From NCBI GenBank assembly GCA_021155205.1, contig JAJNPS010000040.1, positions 1 through 64,000 of the forward strand: a DNA stretch of 64,000 nucleotides, read 5' to 3'. Of the stretch, positions 44,165 to 52,109 are shown in pieces. Numbering within the stretch: the stretch's first letter is position 1; each line of letters begins with the position of its first letter. The stretch comes from Rhodobacterales bacterium (lineage in GTDB: Bacteria > Pseudomonadota > Alphaproteobacteria > Rhodobacterales > Rhodobacteraceae). Under the pieces are notes generated by a model. That model ran no database searches, was not told the DNA's origin, and saw only the letters and a list, made by a program, of their open reading frames with translations. The position numbers and the translations under genes are program-made.

Positions 44165-45339
44165 GTCGCGGCCTCCCAAATCAAAACGCGATTGTTACCG
44201 CTGTCGGCCACTGCCACCGTGCTTCCGCGAACGGACAAGCCGTAGGGCCAGCACAGGCTGTCGCGCGAGGCCAGTCCCCAGCGGTTGTCACCCTTGGAGG
44301 CGAAGTCGGGCTGGCCAGTCAGCCGGTCGGCTGCGGCCGCAAAGCCGATCTCGCTAAAGCCCAGCATCCGCGAATTGGCGGTATCCCCGACGATCAGCCG
44401 GTCGCCAAGCACCCCGAGCGCATAGGGCATGTTGACCGCCAGCGACGACGGGTAATAGGCACCGCGGTTAAGGTCGCAATCGGTCATCCCGGCCTGACCA
44501 ACGAGCGCGTCGGCAGGCTGACCATTGGCTTGGGGAAAACTGGACCAGATCATCACCCGGTTGTTGCCCGCATCGACCACCGCAAGCCCGCCACGCCAAC
44601 CCACCGCCATATGCGGCCAGCGCATTGAGCGGGCCGAGACCGGGCCGCCCGCATTCTCATCCCGGCAGGCAAAGCCATCCTGCCCAATCACCTGATCGGC
44701 GGGCTGACCGTTGTCCTTCGGATCGTCCCAGACCAGCACCCGGCGGTTGCCGGTGTCGCAAACCACCAGCCGCCCACCAATTGCGGCCACGCCATAGGGC
44801 CAGTGGAGCGTGGACGCCGTCGGCGCATCGGCGCCACGATTGGCAAGTGATCCGTCCGGGCTGGCCTGCCCCAGAATGATGTCCGCCGCATCCGAAGGCC
44901 CCGAGGGCAGGCGCCGCCAGATCAGCACACGGTGGTTCCAGGGGTCGGCCACCGCAAGCCCGCCGCGAAACGCGGTGATGCCGGTCGGCACGTTCAGCGT
45001 GGCGCCCGTGACCGGCCCCCTGGCATTGCGCCCCTCGCGCCCGAAAGCAGGCTGGCCCAGCAGGATGTCGGCCGGAGTATCGTCCTCTACGGGCACGCGG
45101 TGCCACCCCAGCACCCGGTGATGCCCGGTATCGGCCACCCAGAACGAGCCGTCGGGGTGCAAGCAAACCCCACGCGGTCCAAACATTCGATGCGCGGCGG
45201 GCGTGATCGGGTCGGCCAGCATTCCGCCATCCGATCCCAGGATCACCCGCGCGCCCTCAGGGTCCAGCAGTGGCGCGCCGAGTGTCACCGTGCCCTCGGC
45301 CTTGATCGGTGAGAAGGAGGGCGACAGCGATACTTTCAT
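44161..45339 (-). CDS. NHL-repeat beta-propeller protein of the hydrogenase operon
   Basis: 392 residues from ATG 45337-45339. At least five propeller blades repeat the pattern VxDTGNxRVLxW, for example VADTGHHRVLGWHR, VADPWNHRVLIWRR, VCDTGNRRVLVWDD, VVDAGNNRVMIWSS and VADSGNNRVLIWEA at the end. There is no signal peptide, so it acts in the cytoplasm. NHL proteins are known companions of group 1h hydrogenases; their job is not established (assembly scaffold or partner binding). It overlaps the Rieske gene and hypF by 4 nt each. Confidence 0.9.
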   Translation of the reverse strand: MKVSLSPSFSPIKAEGTVTLGAPLLDPEGARVILGSDGGMLADPITPAAHRMFGPRGVCLHPDGSFWVADTGHHRVLGWHRVPVEDDTPADILLGQPAFGREGRNARGPVTGATLNVPTGITAFRGGLAVADPWNHRVLIWRRLPSGPSDAADIILGQASPDGSLANRGADAPTASTLHWPYGVAAIGGRLVVCDTGNRRVLVWDDPKDNGQPADQVIGQDGFACRDENAGGPVSARSMRWPHMAVGWRGGLAVVDAGNNRVMIWSSFPQANGQPADALVGQAGMTDCDLNRGAYYPSSLAVNMPYALGVLGDRLIVGDTANSRMLGFSEIGFAAAADRLTGQPDFASKGDNRWGLASRDSLCWPYGLSVRGSTVAVADSGNNRVLIWEAAT

Positions 45340-46208
45340 GGCACGATCCTGACCTGGATGCGCGAGCCGATGACCCGCACCGCATGAGCGTGCAACTGCA
45401 CCTCTGGCGCGGTCAGGCACTCGCCACTTTCCAGCGCATAGCGGAAACCATGCCACGGGCAGGTCAGGATGCCCGCCTCGACGGCACCCTCGGTCATCTC
45501 CAGACCCATATGGGCGCAGGCGTTGCGAAAGCAGGTCACCAGATCGCCTTGGCGCGCAAAGATGACCGGTTCGCCGCCGACGGTTTCGAACAGCGTCGTG
45601 CCATCGGGCAGCTTCGCCAGATCGAGCGCGTTGATCCAGCTGCCCCCCAAAGTCTCTGCAAAGGGCGAGGTGAAATGCACCGTGTCGGCGCCACCACCGC
45701 CCAGCCCCTTGACCTGGCGTACCTCGGTGATTTCGGGGACATGGTCCTCGATGGCCTTCTTGACACCGGCATAGAAGGTAAGCTGCGAGGCCGGGCAGCC
45801 GTCACAGGCACCCAGAAACCGGATCTCGGCGCGGTTGCCCTCGACCGAGGCAACCTCGGCGTTGCCACCATGGCTTGCCAGCATCGGTCGCACCGTCTCG
45901 AGCGCGGCCTCCACCCGTTCATGCAGCGACGGTTTCAGGATTCCGTGCCGGCGCAGGACGGCATAGACGACCTCATCGTTCGCCGCCTCGGCCAGCGCTT
46001 TGCCAAAGCCGTCGTGGGACTTCAGCGTGCGGATCATTCGTCGGAACGCTTCGGCATTCAACGCGTCAATCGCCGCAGCCTGAGCCTTGGCCCCCATCCG
46101 CGCCGAATCGTCCCACCCGTCGGCCAATGCCTCAAGCGCATAGAGATCGCCCAACAGCCGGTCGAGGCCGGGTCGATCACTCTGCTCTGGGGCGCCGCTG
46201 TCTGGCAT
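45336..46208 (-). CDS. NifU-like / Rieske [2Fe-2S] fusion protein
   Basis: 290 residues. An N-terminal helical part (1-95) precedes a NifU C-terminal-type domain with Cys135-x2-Cys138 (LGACDGCPASQL). A Rieske domain follows with Cys231-x-His233 (CAHMGLEM) and Cys250-x2-His253 (CPWHGFRY). No signal peptide or anchor is seen. In clusters of this type a Rieske-NifU protein is a probable electron carrier or cluster donor for the hydrogenase. It lies 4 bp after a tiny membrane protein gene and overlaps the NHL gene. Confidence 0.92.
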   Translation of the reverse strand: MPDSGAPEQSDRPGLDRLLGDLYALEALADGWDDSARMGAKAQAAAIDALNAEAFRRMIRTLKSHDGFGKALAEAANDEVVYAVLRRHGILKPSLHERVEAALETVRPMLASHGGNAEVASVEGNRAEIRFLGACDGCPASQLTFYAGVKKAIEDHVPEITEVRQVKGLGGGGADTVHFTSPFAETLGGSWINALDLAKLPDGTTLFETVGGEPVIFARQGDLVTCFRNACAHMGLEMTEGAVEAGILTCPWHGFRYALESGECLTAPEVQLHAHAVRVIGSRIQVRIVP

Positions 46209-46212
46209 GAGA

Positions 46213-46434
46213 TTACGCGTACTTCACGTTTCTGAGGAGGAAGGGCTGGATCAATCCGGACACGCCACCTGCGGCAATTGCTGCCGCCCAGACCGGGGCG
46301 ATCTGACCGACACCGACGCCGACCACGATCCCCACAAGGGAACCGAGCGCGAACTGGAGAGTCACTTGCCCATTGTTCTTGAATAATTTTCCGGCAAAGA
46401 ACTGCTTTGCGGAACTCATGGCCATGGCAAACAT
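46213..46434 (-). CDS. Small two-helix membrane protein, 73 aa
   Basis: 73 residues from ATG 46432-46434, preceded by GGAGGAGCGCAC. Two hydrophobic helices (LQFALGSLVGIVVGVGVGQI and PVWAAAIAAGGVSGLIQPFL) are separated by a tight turn; the N-terminus is basic (SSAKQFFAGKLFKNNG). It is followed closely by the Rieske-NifU gene. It could anchor the soluble hydrogenase or its partners to the membrane. No named family recognised. Confidence 0.8.
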   Translation of the reverse strand: MFAMAMSSAKQFFAGKLFKNNGQVTLQFALGSLVGIVVGVGVGQIAPVWAAAIAAGGVSGLIQPFLLRNVKYA

Positions 46435-46447
46435 GTGCGCTCCTCCC

Positions 46448-46633
46448 TCAGATCAACGACAAAACAACGACGGTCGCGACGACAGCCGCCCCACCAGCGA
46501 TCGCGCCGTAAAGGCCGCCCATATAGGCGGCGAGTTCCGTCCCGAGAGCGGATTTCCCGACTGCGACGCCGCCCACGGCTCCAGCGAGCAGCGCGGCAAG
46601 GCATCCTGCGGCCAATGCAGCAAATGTGATCAA
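46448..46633 (-). CDS. Small two-helix membrane protein, 61 aa
   Basis: 61 residues from a TTG start (46631-46633) with GGAG 8 nt upstream. It is almost entirely hydrophobic and glycine/alanine-rich: ITFAALAAGCLAALLAGAVG, then a short polar stretch, then GAIAGGAAVVATVVVLSLI. The look is faintly like the c-subunit of ATP synthase, but no ion-binding acid is present in the second helix. It sits 13 bp before the other tiny membrane gene, so the two may work as a pair. Confidence 0.75.
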   Translation of the reverse strand: MITFAALAAGCLAALLAGAVGGVAVGKSALGTELAAYMGGLYGAIAGGAAVVATVVVLSLI

Positions 46634-46668
46634 GCGATAGACTCCTTCTTCAGGTTTGTTTGGTGTAG

Positions 46669-47670
46669 TCAGTGCCTGGCGTCGGACGCGAATGCGCCGT
46701 GCGGCGCAAGGTGCGACGACAGTTCGATAATCGCATCGGCGACAGCTTGCGCCTTGTCTTCGGCACCGCGGGCGGCGAAAATGCCCTTCGCTTCGCGCAA
46801 CAGCGCAACCGCCTCGGCCACGTTGCGTGGATTGCCCGCCTCGGGGTTCGCGGGATCGTCGGGCAGGTTTGCCATGCAGTTCGCCTTGTTGGCGATGGTG
46901 TTAGCATAGCCCTCCGGCATGTCGCGCAGGGTGCGCACCTTCAAGGCTTCGTCATAGGCCTCAAGCGCGCGAAAGCCGTTCTCGACCCGGTGCGCGGATG
47001 ACACATATTGCAGCGCATTGCCGAGGTTGTTCTGGAGCATGGCATATTCGACCGGCTGGTCGATCAGGGTGACGACGCGCAACGCTTCCTCGAACGCCTG
47101 AACCGCCAGCGCCTCCCGCATCTTGCCGGAGTCTTCGGTAAAGGGCATCGACAGGAAGGCCGTCGCCAGATTGTTCTGCAGGATCGCGAATTCCTTGGGA
47201 AAGGCAGTCCGGTCAAAGGTGCGCAGGGCGCGCTGATACGCACTGATCGCGGGCTGAATCGGGGCGAGTCCCATCCCCGCCATGGTCTGGCAGATCAGCC
47301 CGAGGTTCATCTCGGCTTCGGCGATCTCTGCATCCGATCCCTCTGCTGTCAGAGTGGCAATGGCCGTCGTCATTTCTGACCGCGCCGCCTTGATGGCCTC
47401 TGCGTCGCTGGCTGGCACTGCCATCAGCGCGGTCGATAGCCGCGCGCGGATGCGGGCGGCACCCAATGATTCGACTGCCGGCACCAGCGCGATTGCCCGC
47501 CGATAAAGATCGACGGCCGCGTGCAGGTCTTCGGGGTCGCGCGGAGCCTGTTGCAGGCCCATGGCGATTTCCATCAGCATCTGCGCCTTGTCAGAATTGG
47601 ATGCGTCTGCATCCTCAACCGCTGCAAGAGCCGCATCGACCTGTTGCTTTGTCCGACTTGTTGCGACCAC
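46669..47670 (-). CDS. TPR-like helical protein of the hydrogenase operon
   Basis: 333 residues from a GTG start at 47668-47670, chosen because AGGGAGG lies 5 nt upstream; an ATG 12 codons earlier has a poorly placed site. It is all-helical with degenerate tetratricopeptide repeats (AVDLYRRAIALVP, AISAYQRALRTFD, YAMLQNNLGNALQYVSSAHR, ALEAYDEALKVRT). Such proteins scaffold assemblies. Conserved as a companion of this hydrogenase type, to my knowledge, with unknown function. Confidence 0.8.
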   Translation of the reverse strand: MVATSRTKQQVDAALAAVEDADASNSDKAQMLMEIAMGLQQAPRDPEDLHAAVDLYRRAIALVPAVESLGAARIRARLSTALMAVPASDAEAIKAARSEMTTAIATLTAEGSDAEIAEAEMNLGLICQTMAGMGLAPIQPAISAYQRALRTFDRTAFPKEFAILQNNLATAFLSMPFTEDSGKMREALAVQAFEEALRVVTLIDQPVEYAMLQNNLGNALQYVSSAHRVENGFRALEAYDEALKVRTLRDMPEGYANTIANKANCMANLPDDPANPEAGNPRNVAEAVALLREAKGIFAARGAEDKAQAVADAIIELSSHLAPHGAFASDARH

Positions 47671-47754
47671 CGAGTCCTCCCTGCGCGACTCGAACGGTCG
47701 CTTCATCCCCCTGTCACACTAGAGCATCCACCGCGCGGCTGTCTACCTGCTTAC

Positions 47755-48081
47755 TTATCTGGAAACTAACTTTGCTAAATCGCCGGGGATCGGAGCGCAG
47801 AGAGCGCACATCTCTGTATTCCAGTGTACTGGCAAGTCGAACACCGTCATGCCAAGCAGCCCCTGGTTCTGAAACACATCGCGCGCCTGCGCGACGCGGT
47901 CGCCAGCGACGTTGCGAAGTTTTAGTAAGCAGCCGCCCGCGGTCGCATGATGCACCGGCAGAACCATCAGCGTCTGGTCCCGGATCAGCACCACAACCGC
48001 CGCAACACCCTGAAGATAGGTCTCGACAACCGACGCCGGCAGATAGACAGACCCGTCACGGACGGCGATGCCAATGGTCAT
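47755..48081 (-). CDS. Small protein of the hydrogenase operon, 108 aa
   Basis: 108 residues starting MTIGIAVRDGSVYLPASVVE. Its alternating hydrophobic strands (AAVVVLIRDQTLMVLPVHHA) suggest a small beta-barrel. A C-terminal CALC pair (Cys92, Cys95) could bind metal. Its start overlaps the protease stop by 4 nt, a strong hint to maturation or quality control. No family recognised. Confidence 0.7.
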   Translation of the reverse strand: MTIGIAVRDGSVYLPASVVETYLQGVAAVVVLIRDQTLMVLPVHHATAGGCLLKLRNVAGDRVAQARDVFQNQGLLGMTVFDLPVHWNTEMCALCAPIPGDLAKLVSR

Positions 48082-48578
48082 GTGGAAGTCCAGTCTCGCA
48101 GCAGGTTTGTCACCTTGTTTGCAACAAGCTCGACTGCAGTGGCAACCTTAGGGCTGAGAGACAAGCCAAGAGCGAGTGTCTCGGCCTCGATCAGAAAGAC
48201 CGTCACAAAGGCGGGAAACGCATCGCCATATATGCGCTGCCCGGCATAGATCGCGTTGTCCCAGCGAAACTCGTGCAGGCCCGCTCCGCGCGCCGGAGGT
48301 GCGGCAAGAACCTCGCCCGGCACTTCGTAGACCGAACCAGGTGTTCCCATGGGAACCCGCGCGTCCACAATTGCCAGATGGGTGGCGCCCCGCGCTTTGT
48401 AGATCACGGCCATACCGTCGGTGCCAACGTCAAAAAAACGAACCCCCGGTGGGAATTGACGGCTGCGAAGCAGGTCAATCACCGCAGGTCCGGCCCCGTC
48501 GTCGCTACGGTTGGGATTTCCGCAGCCAAGAACGATGATTTGAGGTTCGATCAAATCCTCCACAACCTGCAGGACCAC
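48078..48578 (-). CDS. Hydrogenase large-subunit maturation protease (HupD/HycI family)
   Basis: 166 residues. The family start is seen at VLGCGNPNRSDDGAGPAVID (about 16-35), with the nickel-sensing acid in the SDDG region; FFDVGTDG and LAIVDARVP supply the other conserved acids. It cleaves the C-terminal peptide of the large subunit after nickel insertion. The start is uncertain: GTG 48576-48578 is the longest, with other GTG/TTG codons a few residues on. It overlaps its neighbours on both sides. Confidence 0.88.
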   Translation of the reverse strand: MVLQVVEDLIEPQIIVLGCGNPNRSDDGAGPAVIDLLRSRQFPPGVRFFDVGTDGMAVIYKARGATHLAIVDARVPMGTPGSVYEVPGEVLAAPPARGAGLHEFRWDNAIYAGQRIYGDAFPAFVTVFLIEAETLALGLSLSPKVATAVELVANKVTNLLRDWTST

Positions 48579-48862
48579 TCGGGCTCGACCGGAAGCATCA
48601 GCTCGGGAAGATCACAGAACCTTGCGTGGACCTTGTAGTACATGCAGGTCTCGCAAGGTTGCGGCATGCCCTCAGCTTCGATCGTGTGGTCGGTAAAACC
48701 CCCAATCACCAGCTTCTTGTCGAGATCGTCGCCGGCTTCGACCTGAAGTCGGTTGACGATGGCGTTGACCTCTTCGCTTGTTCCGGCCCGTGGCCAGACC
48801 TCTGTCTTGAGCCCCGCCGAGAGTCGGTCGGCGATTGAGCGACGCAACGCATCCATGTCCAT
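48551..48862 (-). CDS. Four-cysteine HiPIP-like protein A
   Basis: 103 residues. The C-terminal third holds Cys70-x2-Cys73-x9-Cys83-x14-Cys98-x2-Trp: CETCMYYKVHARFCDLPEL, then EWSCRLWRI. This order and the closing C-x2-W are reminiscent of the [4Fe-4S] site of high-potential iron-sulfur proteins (HiPIP). The rest is helical, with no signal peptide. It is a paralogue of the next gene upstream. It may carry electrons from the hydrogenase or bind zinc; HiPIP identity is an inference. Confidence 0.8.
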   Translation of the reverse strand: MDMDALRRSIADRLSAGLKTEVWPRAGTSEEVNAIVNRLQVEAGDDLDKKLVIGGFTDHTIEAEGMPQPCETCMYYKVHARFCDLPELMLPVEPEWSCRLWRI

Positions 48863-48875
48863 CGTGCGTGGCCTT

Positions 48876-49262
48876 TCAAATGCGCCAGAGCCTGCACCAC
48901 CAGTCCGGCTTGGCAGGCAGGTTGAGTTCAGGCAGGTCGCACCAGCGCCGGTGCACCAGATAGTACATGCATTCCTGACAGCGCATCCGGTCCGGTCCGT
49001 AAGGCTCCAGAAGCCATCCCGAGATCACCAGTTTCTGGCGCAGCTCGTCAGCGCTCAGCGGCCGCAGGATGTCCAGAAGCTTGCCGAACTCGCGGTCGGT
49101 TTCCGGGAACGGTTCAACCTCGGTCACAAGCCCGTCCATGAACATGTCCTCGATCATGCGCAGCAAGAGGTCATGATCGGCATCGGCCGGAGAAAGGCCG
49201 TAGCGTTCTGTGAAGTATTTCGTGTCCCGCGCCGTGGCAACGGCATCCCTTTGTTCTCTCAT
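48876..49262 (-). CDS. Four-cysteine HiPIP-like protein B
   Basis: 128 residues, directly downstream of the large subunit. The same cysteine spacing as its neighbour is seen: Cys95-x2-Cys98-x9-Cys108-x14-Cys123-x2-Trp (CQECMYYLVHRRWCDLPEL, WWCRLWRI). The aromatic pair before the last Cys matches the [YW]-C-x2-[FYW] end of the HiPIP pattern even better. The N-terminal 85 residues are helical. Tandem duplication beside the hydrogenase subunits suggests a dimeric or paired electron carrier. Confidence 0.8.
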   Translation of the reverse strand: MREQRDAVATARDTKYFTERYGLSPADADHDLLLRMIEDMFMDGLVTEVEPFPETDREFGKLLDILRPLSADELRQKLVISGWLLEPYGPDRMRCQECMYYLVHRRWCDLPELNLPAKPDWWCRLWRI

Positions 49263-49337
49263 GACGGCCTCCCCACCGGTGTGCGTTTCCCCCGAAACGA
49301 TCCCGCCACAGTGCGGGACCGTTTCGGGGGGGCTGGG

Positions 49338-50945
49338 TCAGGCGGTGCGGAAACGGGCCAGCTCGTGGCCGGTTTCGCCATCATGGGCATGCACGGTGCA
49401 AACGAGGCAGCTGTCATAGGACCGGCAGACATGGCCAACCTCGACGGGGTCGTGCTTGTTCTTGATCGGGGTACCGAGCAAGGCTTCTTCAATCGGGCCG
49501 CGTTGTCCGTCTGCAGACCGCGGACCGACGTTCCACGTCGTCGGCGCGATGATCTGGTAGTTCGCGATCTTGCCGTTCTTCACTTCGATCCAGTGGCACA
49601 GCGCGCCACGGATCGCTTCGGTTGCACCCCAGCCTTTGCCGTCCCGTTCAGTCGGCTTGATGTACCACTCGTCGTTCAGGCGGAACTCGCGCAGGATGCG
49701 CTCGGCCTCGCGATAGAGGATGCAGAGTTCGTGCATCCGCGCGAAGTGCCGCAGCATGATCGAGGCGCCGCCCATCTTGCGGTACATATCCAGCACAAGA
49801 CCATCGGAATGCTGGAATGCCTGCCCGGTCGTGTTGCCGGCGATCAGGCGCCGTGCCAGCGGACCTGCCTCCAGCGCCCCGCTTTCGGCATGCCGCACGG
49901 CGGTGCTCCAGGAGTACTTGCCCGTCGGGTCAACAGTGTTCTTCGCGATCGGCTTCGTCGTACGATCGAACGGGTGCTTGGCCGACCCACCCTCGTCATA
50001 CCAGGCGTGGGTCGTATCCTCACGGGTGAAGATATGCTCCATCGGGCCGAACGTGTCGCTGGCACCGTCATAGGTGCCTGCCTTCATGATTACGGCACCC
50101 GAACGGCTGTCAATCGTCGGCTTGTTGTACTTGTCTTCGTGGGGCAGGTAGCCCCAGGTCACGAACTTGCCGTGGCCCTTGCCATAGTGCTGCAGCCCGA
50201 TCTCTTTCGACATGCGCCAGAACAAGCCCAAGTCCGAATTCGCGTGTTTCGGGCTTTCGTCCAGCCAGGCCTCGAACTGCTCGAGGGTTTGGATCTCTTC
50301 ATAGCGTTCCATAGAACAGCCGAGCCAAAGCGGTTCGATCCAGTTCTGGCGGAAATGCTCCAGGATCGCCCAGGCACGCGTCACGTCGGTCAGAGTGGGC
50401 GCGCACATGACACCGCCCGGCACCATGAAGGACGAATGCGGCCACTGTCCGCCCAAGAGCGCGTAGATCTCGACCGGACGGCCCGATATCGTCACGCCCG
50501 CTTCATACGAGGTGCCGGTGAAGGGTGAATAGCGCTTGACTGCCTCTTCGTAGAACGGGCTCGCCGCATAGTTGGCGTTGGTATAGTCGATCATGAAGAG
50601 GCCGTAGTGGTGGCGCGGTAATGATTGCAGCGACTCCACGATCTGGCCGAGGTTGCGAGCAAGGATCGCATTGCGCGGAACGGTCGTGCCCCAGGCGGTG
50701 TCAAGCGCCCAAGCGGCGCATGTCAGGTGCGAAGCTCCACAGATGCCGCAGGCGCGCGGTGTCACCACGAGGCCAGCCTGCGGGTCCTTGTCTTTCAGGA
50801 TCACCTCGAAGCCGCGGAACAGTTCCGCGTGCGTCCAGGCATTGGTCACAATCCCGTCCTGGATATCAACGCGCACGTCGAGATCGCCTTCGACGCGACC
50901 GACCGGGGAGATGTCGAGAGTCTCGACGCTGGATAGTGCTGTCAT
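49338..50945 (-). CDS. hhyL: [NiFe]-hydrogenase large subunit, group 1h type
   Basis: 535 residues from ATG 50943-50945, with GGAGGAACTGAAA upstream; the longer open frame has no such site. Nickel ligands are Cys66/Cys69 (RACGICGASH) and Cys513/Cys516 (SCLVCTVHAHDG). The proteolytic site would be after His519, removing a 16-residue tail. RVEGDLDVRVDI and HAELFRGFEVIL are the early conserved motifs. Sequence features and cluster content (NHL, Rieske-NifU, TPR) identify the actinobacterial-type, oxygen-tolerant, high-affinity uptake enzymes. The exact subgroup should be tested by phylogeny. Confidence 0.93.
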   Translation of the reverse strand: MTALSSVETLDISPVGRVEGDLDVRVDIQDGIVTNAWTHAELFRGFEVILKDKDPQAGLVVTPRACGICGASHLTCAAWALDTAWGTTVPRNAILARNLGQIVESLQSLPRHHYGLFMIDYTNANYAASPFYEEAVKRYSPFTGTSYEAGVTISGRPVEIYALLGGQWPHSSFMVPGGVMCAPTLTDVTRAWAILEHFRQNWIEPLWLGCSMERYEEIQTLEQFEAWLDESPKHANSDLGLFWRMSKEIGLQHYGKGHGKFVTWGYLPHEDKYNKPTIDSRSGAVIMKAGTYDGASDTFGPMEHIFTREDTTHAWYDEGGSAKHPFDRTTKPIAKNTVDPTGKYSWSTAVRHAESGALEAGPLARRLIAGNTTGQAFQHSDGLVLDMYRKMGGASIMLRHFARMHELCILYREAERILREFRLNDEWYIKPTERDGKGWGATEAIRGALCHWIEVKNGKIANYQIIAPTTWNVGPRSADGQRGPIEEALLGTPIKNKHDPVEVGHVCRSYDSCLVCTVHAHDGETGHELARFRTA

Positions 50946-50968
50946 TTTCAGTTCCTCCCTGAACGGGT

Positions 50969-51931
50969 TTAAACGACGAAGATGTCTTCTTCGGCCCAGG
51001 CAGGGGCCATGCCCTTGGCGGCAGCGGTCAGCTTGACGTAGCCGACCTTGTCCACGCCCGTGGGCATGTCCTTGGGCACACCCATGACCGTCTGAGTCTT
51101 GAAGACGGTGCCAGGGCTCAGATCGAAGAAGGGGAACTCGGGTTCTGTGCAGCCAAGGCAAGGCATGCCGGCCCGGGTCTTCGACGAGTGACGGTTCCAG
51201 AGGATGCGGTTGCAGGGGCTGTGCGTCATCGGTCCGCGGCAGCCAAGATCGTAGAACAGGCAGCCCTTGCGCTGCCCGAAGGCGGTGGTCGAGACCTTGT
51301 AGGCGAAGTGCATGTTGCGTGTGCAACCAGTCTGCGTGAAGGACGAAAAGAACGTTTTCGGCCGGTGGAACTCGTCCAAGGTCAGATCGCCCGCGCGCCC
51401 GGTTGCGACCGCGACCAGAATCTGCGTCACCCAGTCAGGGTGGGCGGGGCAGCCCGGAATATTGATGACAGGAAGACCAGACTTTGCGGTGAACCCCGCA
51501 CCCAGCGACCCGCCCTTGGCACGTTTGAGGAACTGGAGGCCAACGCTTTCCGACGGGTTCGGTGCCATTGCGGGGATGCCGCCATAGGTCGCGCAGTCGC
51601 CGATGGCGACGACGAACTGCGCGGCCGCTGAAAGCTCCTTGACCCAATCCTTCATCGGACGGCCGCAGAAGCGGTTCCACTCTCCGGTGCCGTTCGGGGC
51701 ATTCACCACTGTACCCTCGAAGACGAAGATATCCAGAGGAATCTCGCCCGAGATGCACTTCTTCAGGATGGTCTTGACGTCTTCGCCAAGTTCCAGACCA
51801 AGCGAGGGCTGCCACAGGATGTTGATGCCGAAATCGGTCACCAGGTCACACGCGCTCGGTTCCTCGGCATTGAGGAACGACATCGTGTTCCCCGAGCACG
51901 CACCACCTTGCAGCCAAAGTAGATTGGCCAT
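50969..51931 (-). CDS. hhyS: [NiFe]-hydrogenase small subunit, group 1h type, no Tat signal
   Basis: 320 residues starting MANLLWLQGGACSGNTMSFL, so no Tat leader: the enzyme is cytosolic. The usual first CxxC of the proximal cluster is replaced by Cys12-x2-Asn. Cys113 (GDCATYGG) and Cys161 (PGCPAHPDW) are kept, which fits the three-Cys plus one-Asp proximal cluster reported for the Ralstonia actinobacterial-type enzyme. Distal/medial ligands are His189, Cys203, Cys224, Cys231, Cys240, Cys258 and Cys261. GGAGG precedes the ATG. It lies 23 bp upstream of the large subunit gene. Confidence 0.93.
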   Translation of the reverse strand: MANLLWLQGGACSGNTMSFLNAEEPSACDLVTDFGINILWQPSLGLELGEDVKTILKKCISGEIPLDIFVFEGTVVNAPNGTGEWNRFCGRPMKDWVKELSAAAQFVVAIGDCATYGGIPAMAPNPSESVGLQFLKRAKGGSLGAGFTAKSGLPVINIPGCPAHPDWVTQILVAVATGRAGDLTLDEFHRPKTFFSSFTQTGCTRNMHFAYKVSTTAFGQRKGCLFYDLGCRGPMTHSPCNRILWNRHSSKTRAGMPCLGCTEPEFPFFDLSPGTVFKTQTVMGVPKDMPTGVDKVGYVKLTAAAKGMAPAWAEEDIFVV

Positions 51932-51952
51932 TCATTCCTCCCTCTTTTTGAG

Positions 51953-51980
51953 CTGCCCGTAGCCTCCCAGCTACGGGCAG
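51953..51980 (-). promoter_or_regulatory. Hairpin in the hydrogenase 5' leader
   Basis: CTGCCCGTAGC (51953-51963) pairs perfectly with GCTACGGGCAG (51970-51980), 11 bp with a 6-nt loop, about 22 nt upstream of the hhyS start. No U-run follows on either strand, so it is not a plain terminator. It could protect the mRNA or modulate ribosome access. Confidence 0.5.
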
Positions 51981-52088
51981 AGATCCGGTCGTCCCTTTGG
52001 AGCAGGTCGATCCTTAACTGGGAAGGCTATCGGCCAAAGCGCGTAACACGAAATCAACTTGCGCCCTGAGAGGCTGGAATCGACGAAA

Positions 52089-52109
52089 CAAACTGCAAAC
52101 TGCAAACTT
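52089..52109. repeat. Three tandem 7-bp repeats upstream of hhyS
   Basis: CAAACTG, CAAACTG, CAAACTT run head to tail. The last overlaps an inverted repeat GCAAA-N5-TTTGC (52102-52116). The block lies about 160-180 bp upstream of the hhyS start, in the gap after the zinc-ribbon gene. This is the distance expected of an enhancer site for an NtrC/HupR-type activator. Confidence 0.45.

Noticed and set aside
48753..50528. 591-codon plus-strand frame opposite the hydrogenase large subunit
   Set aside because: Antisense shadow; the minus strand has the full set of hydrogenase motifs.
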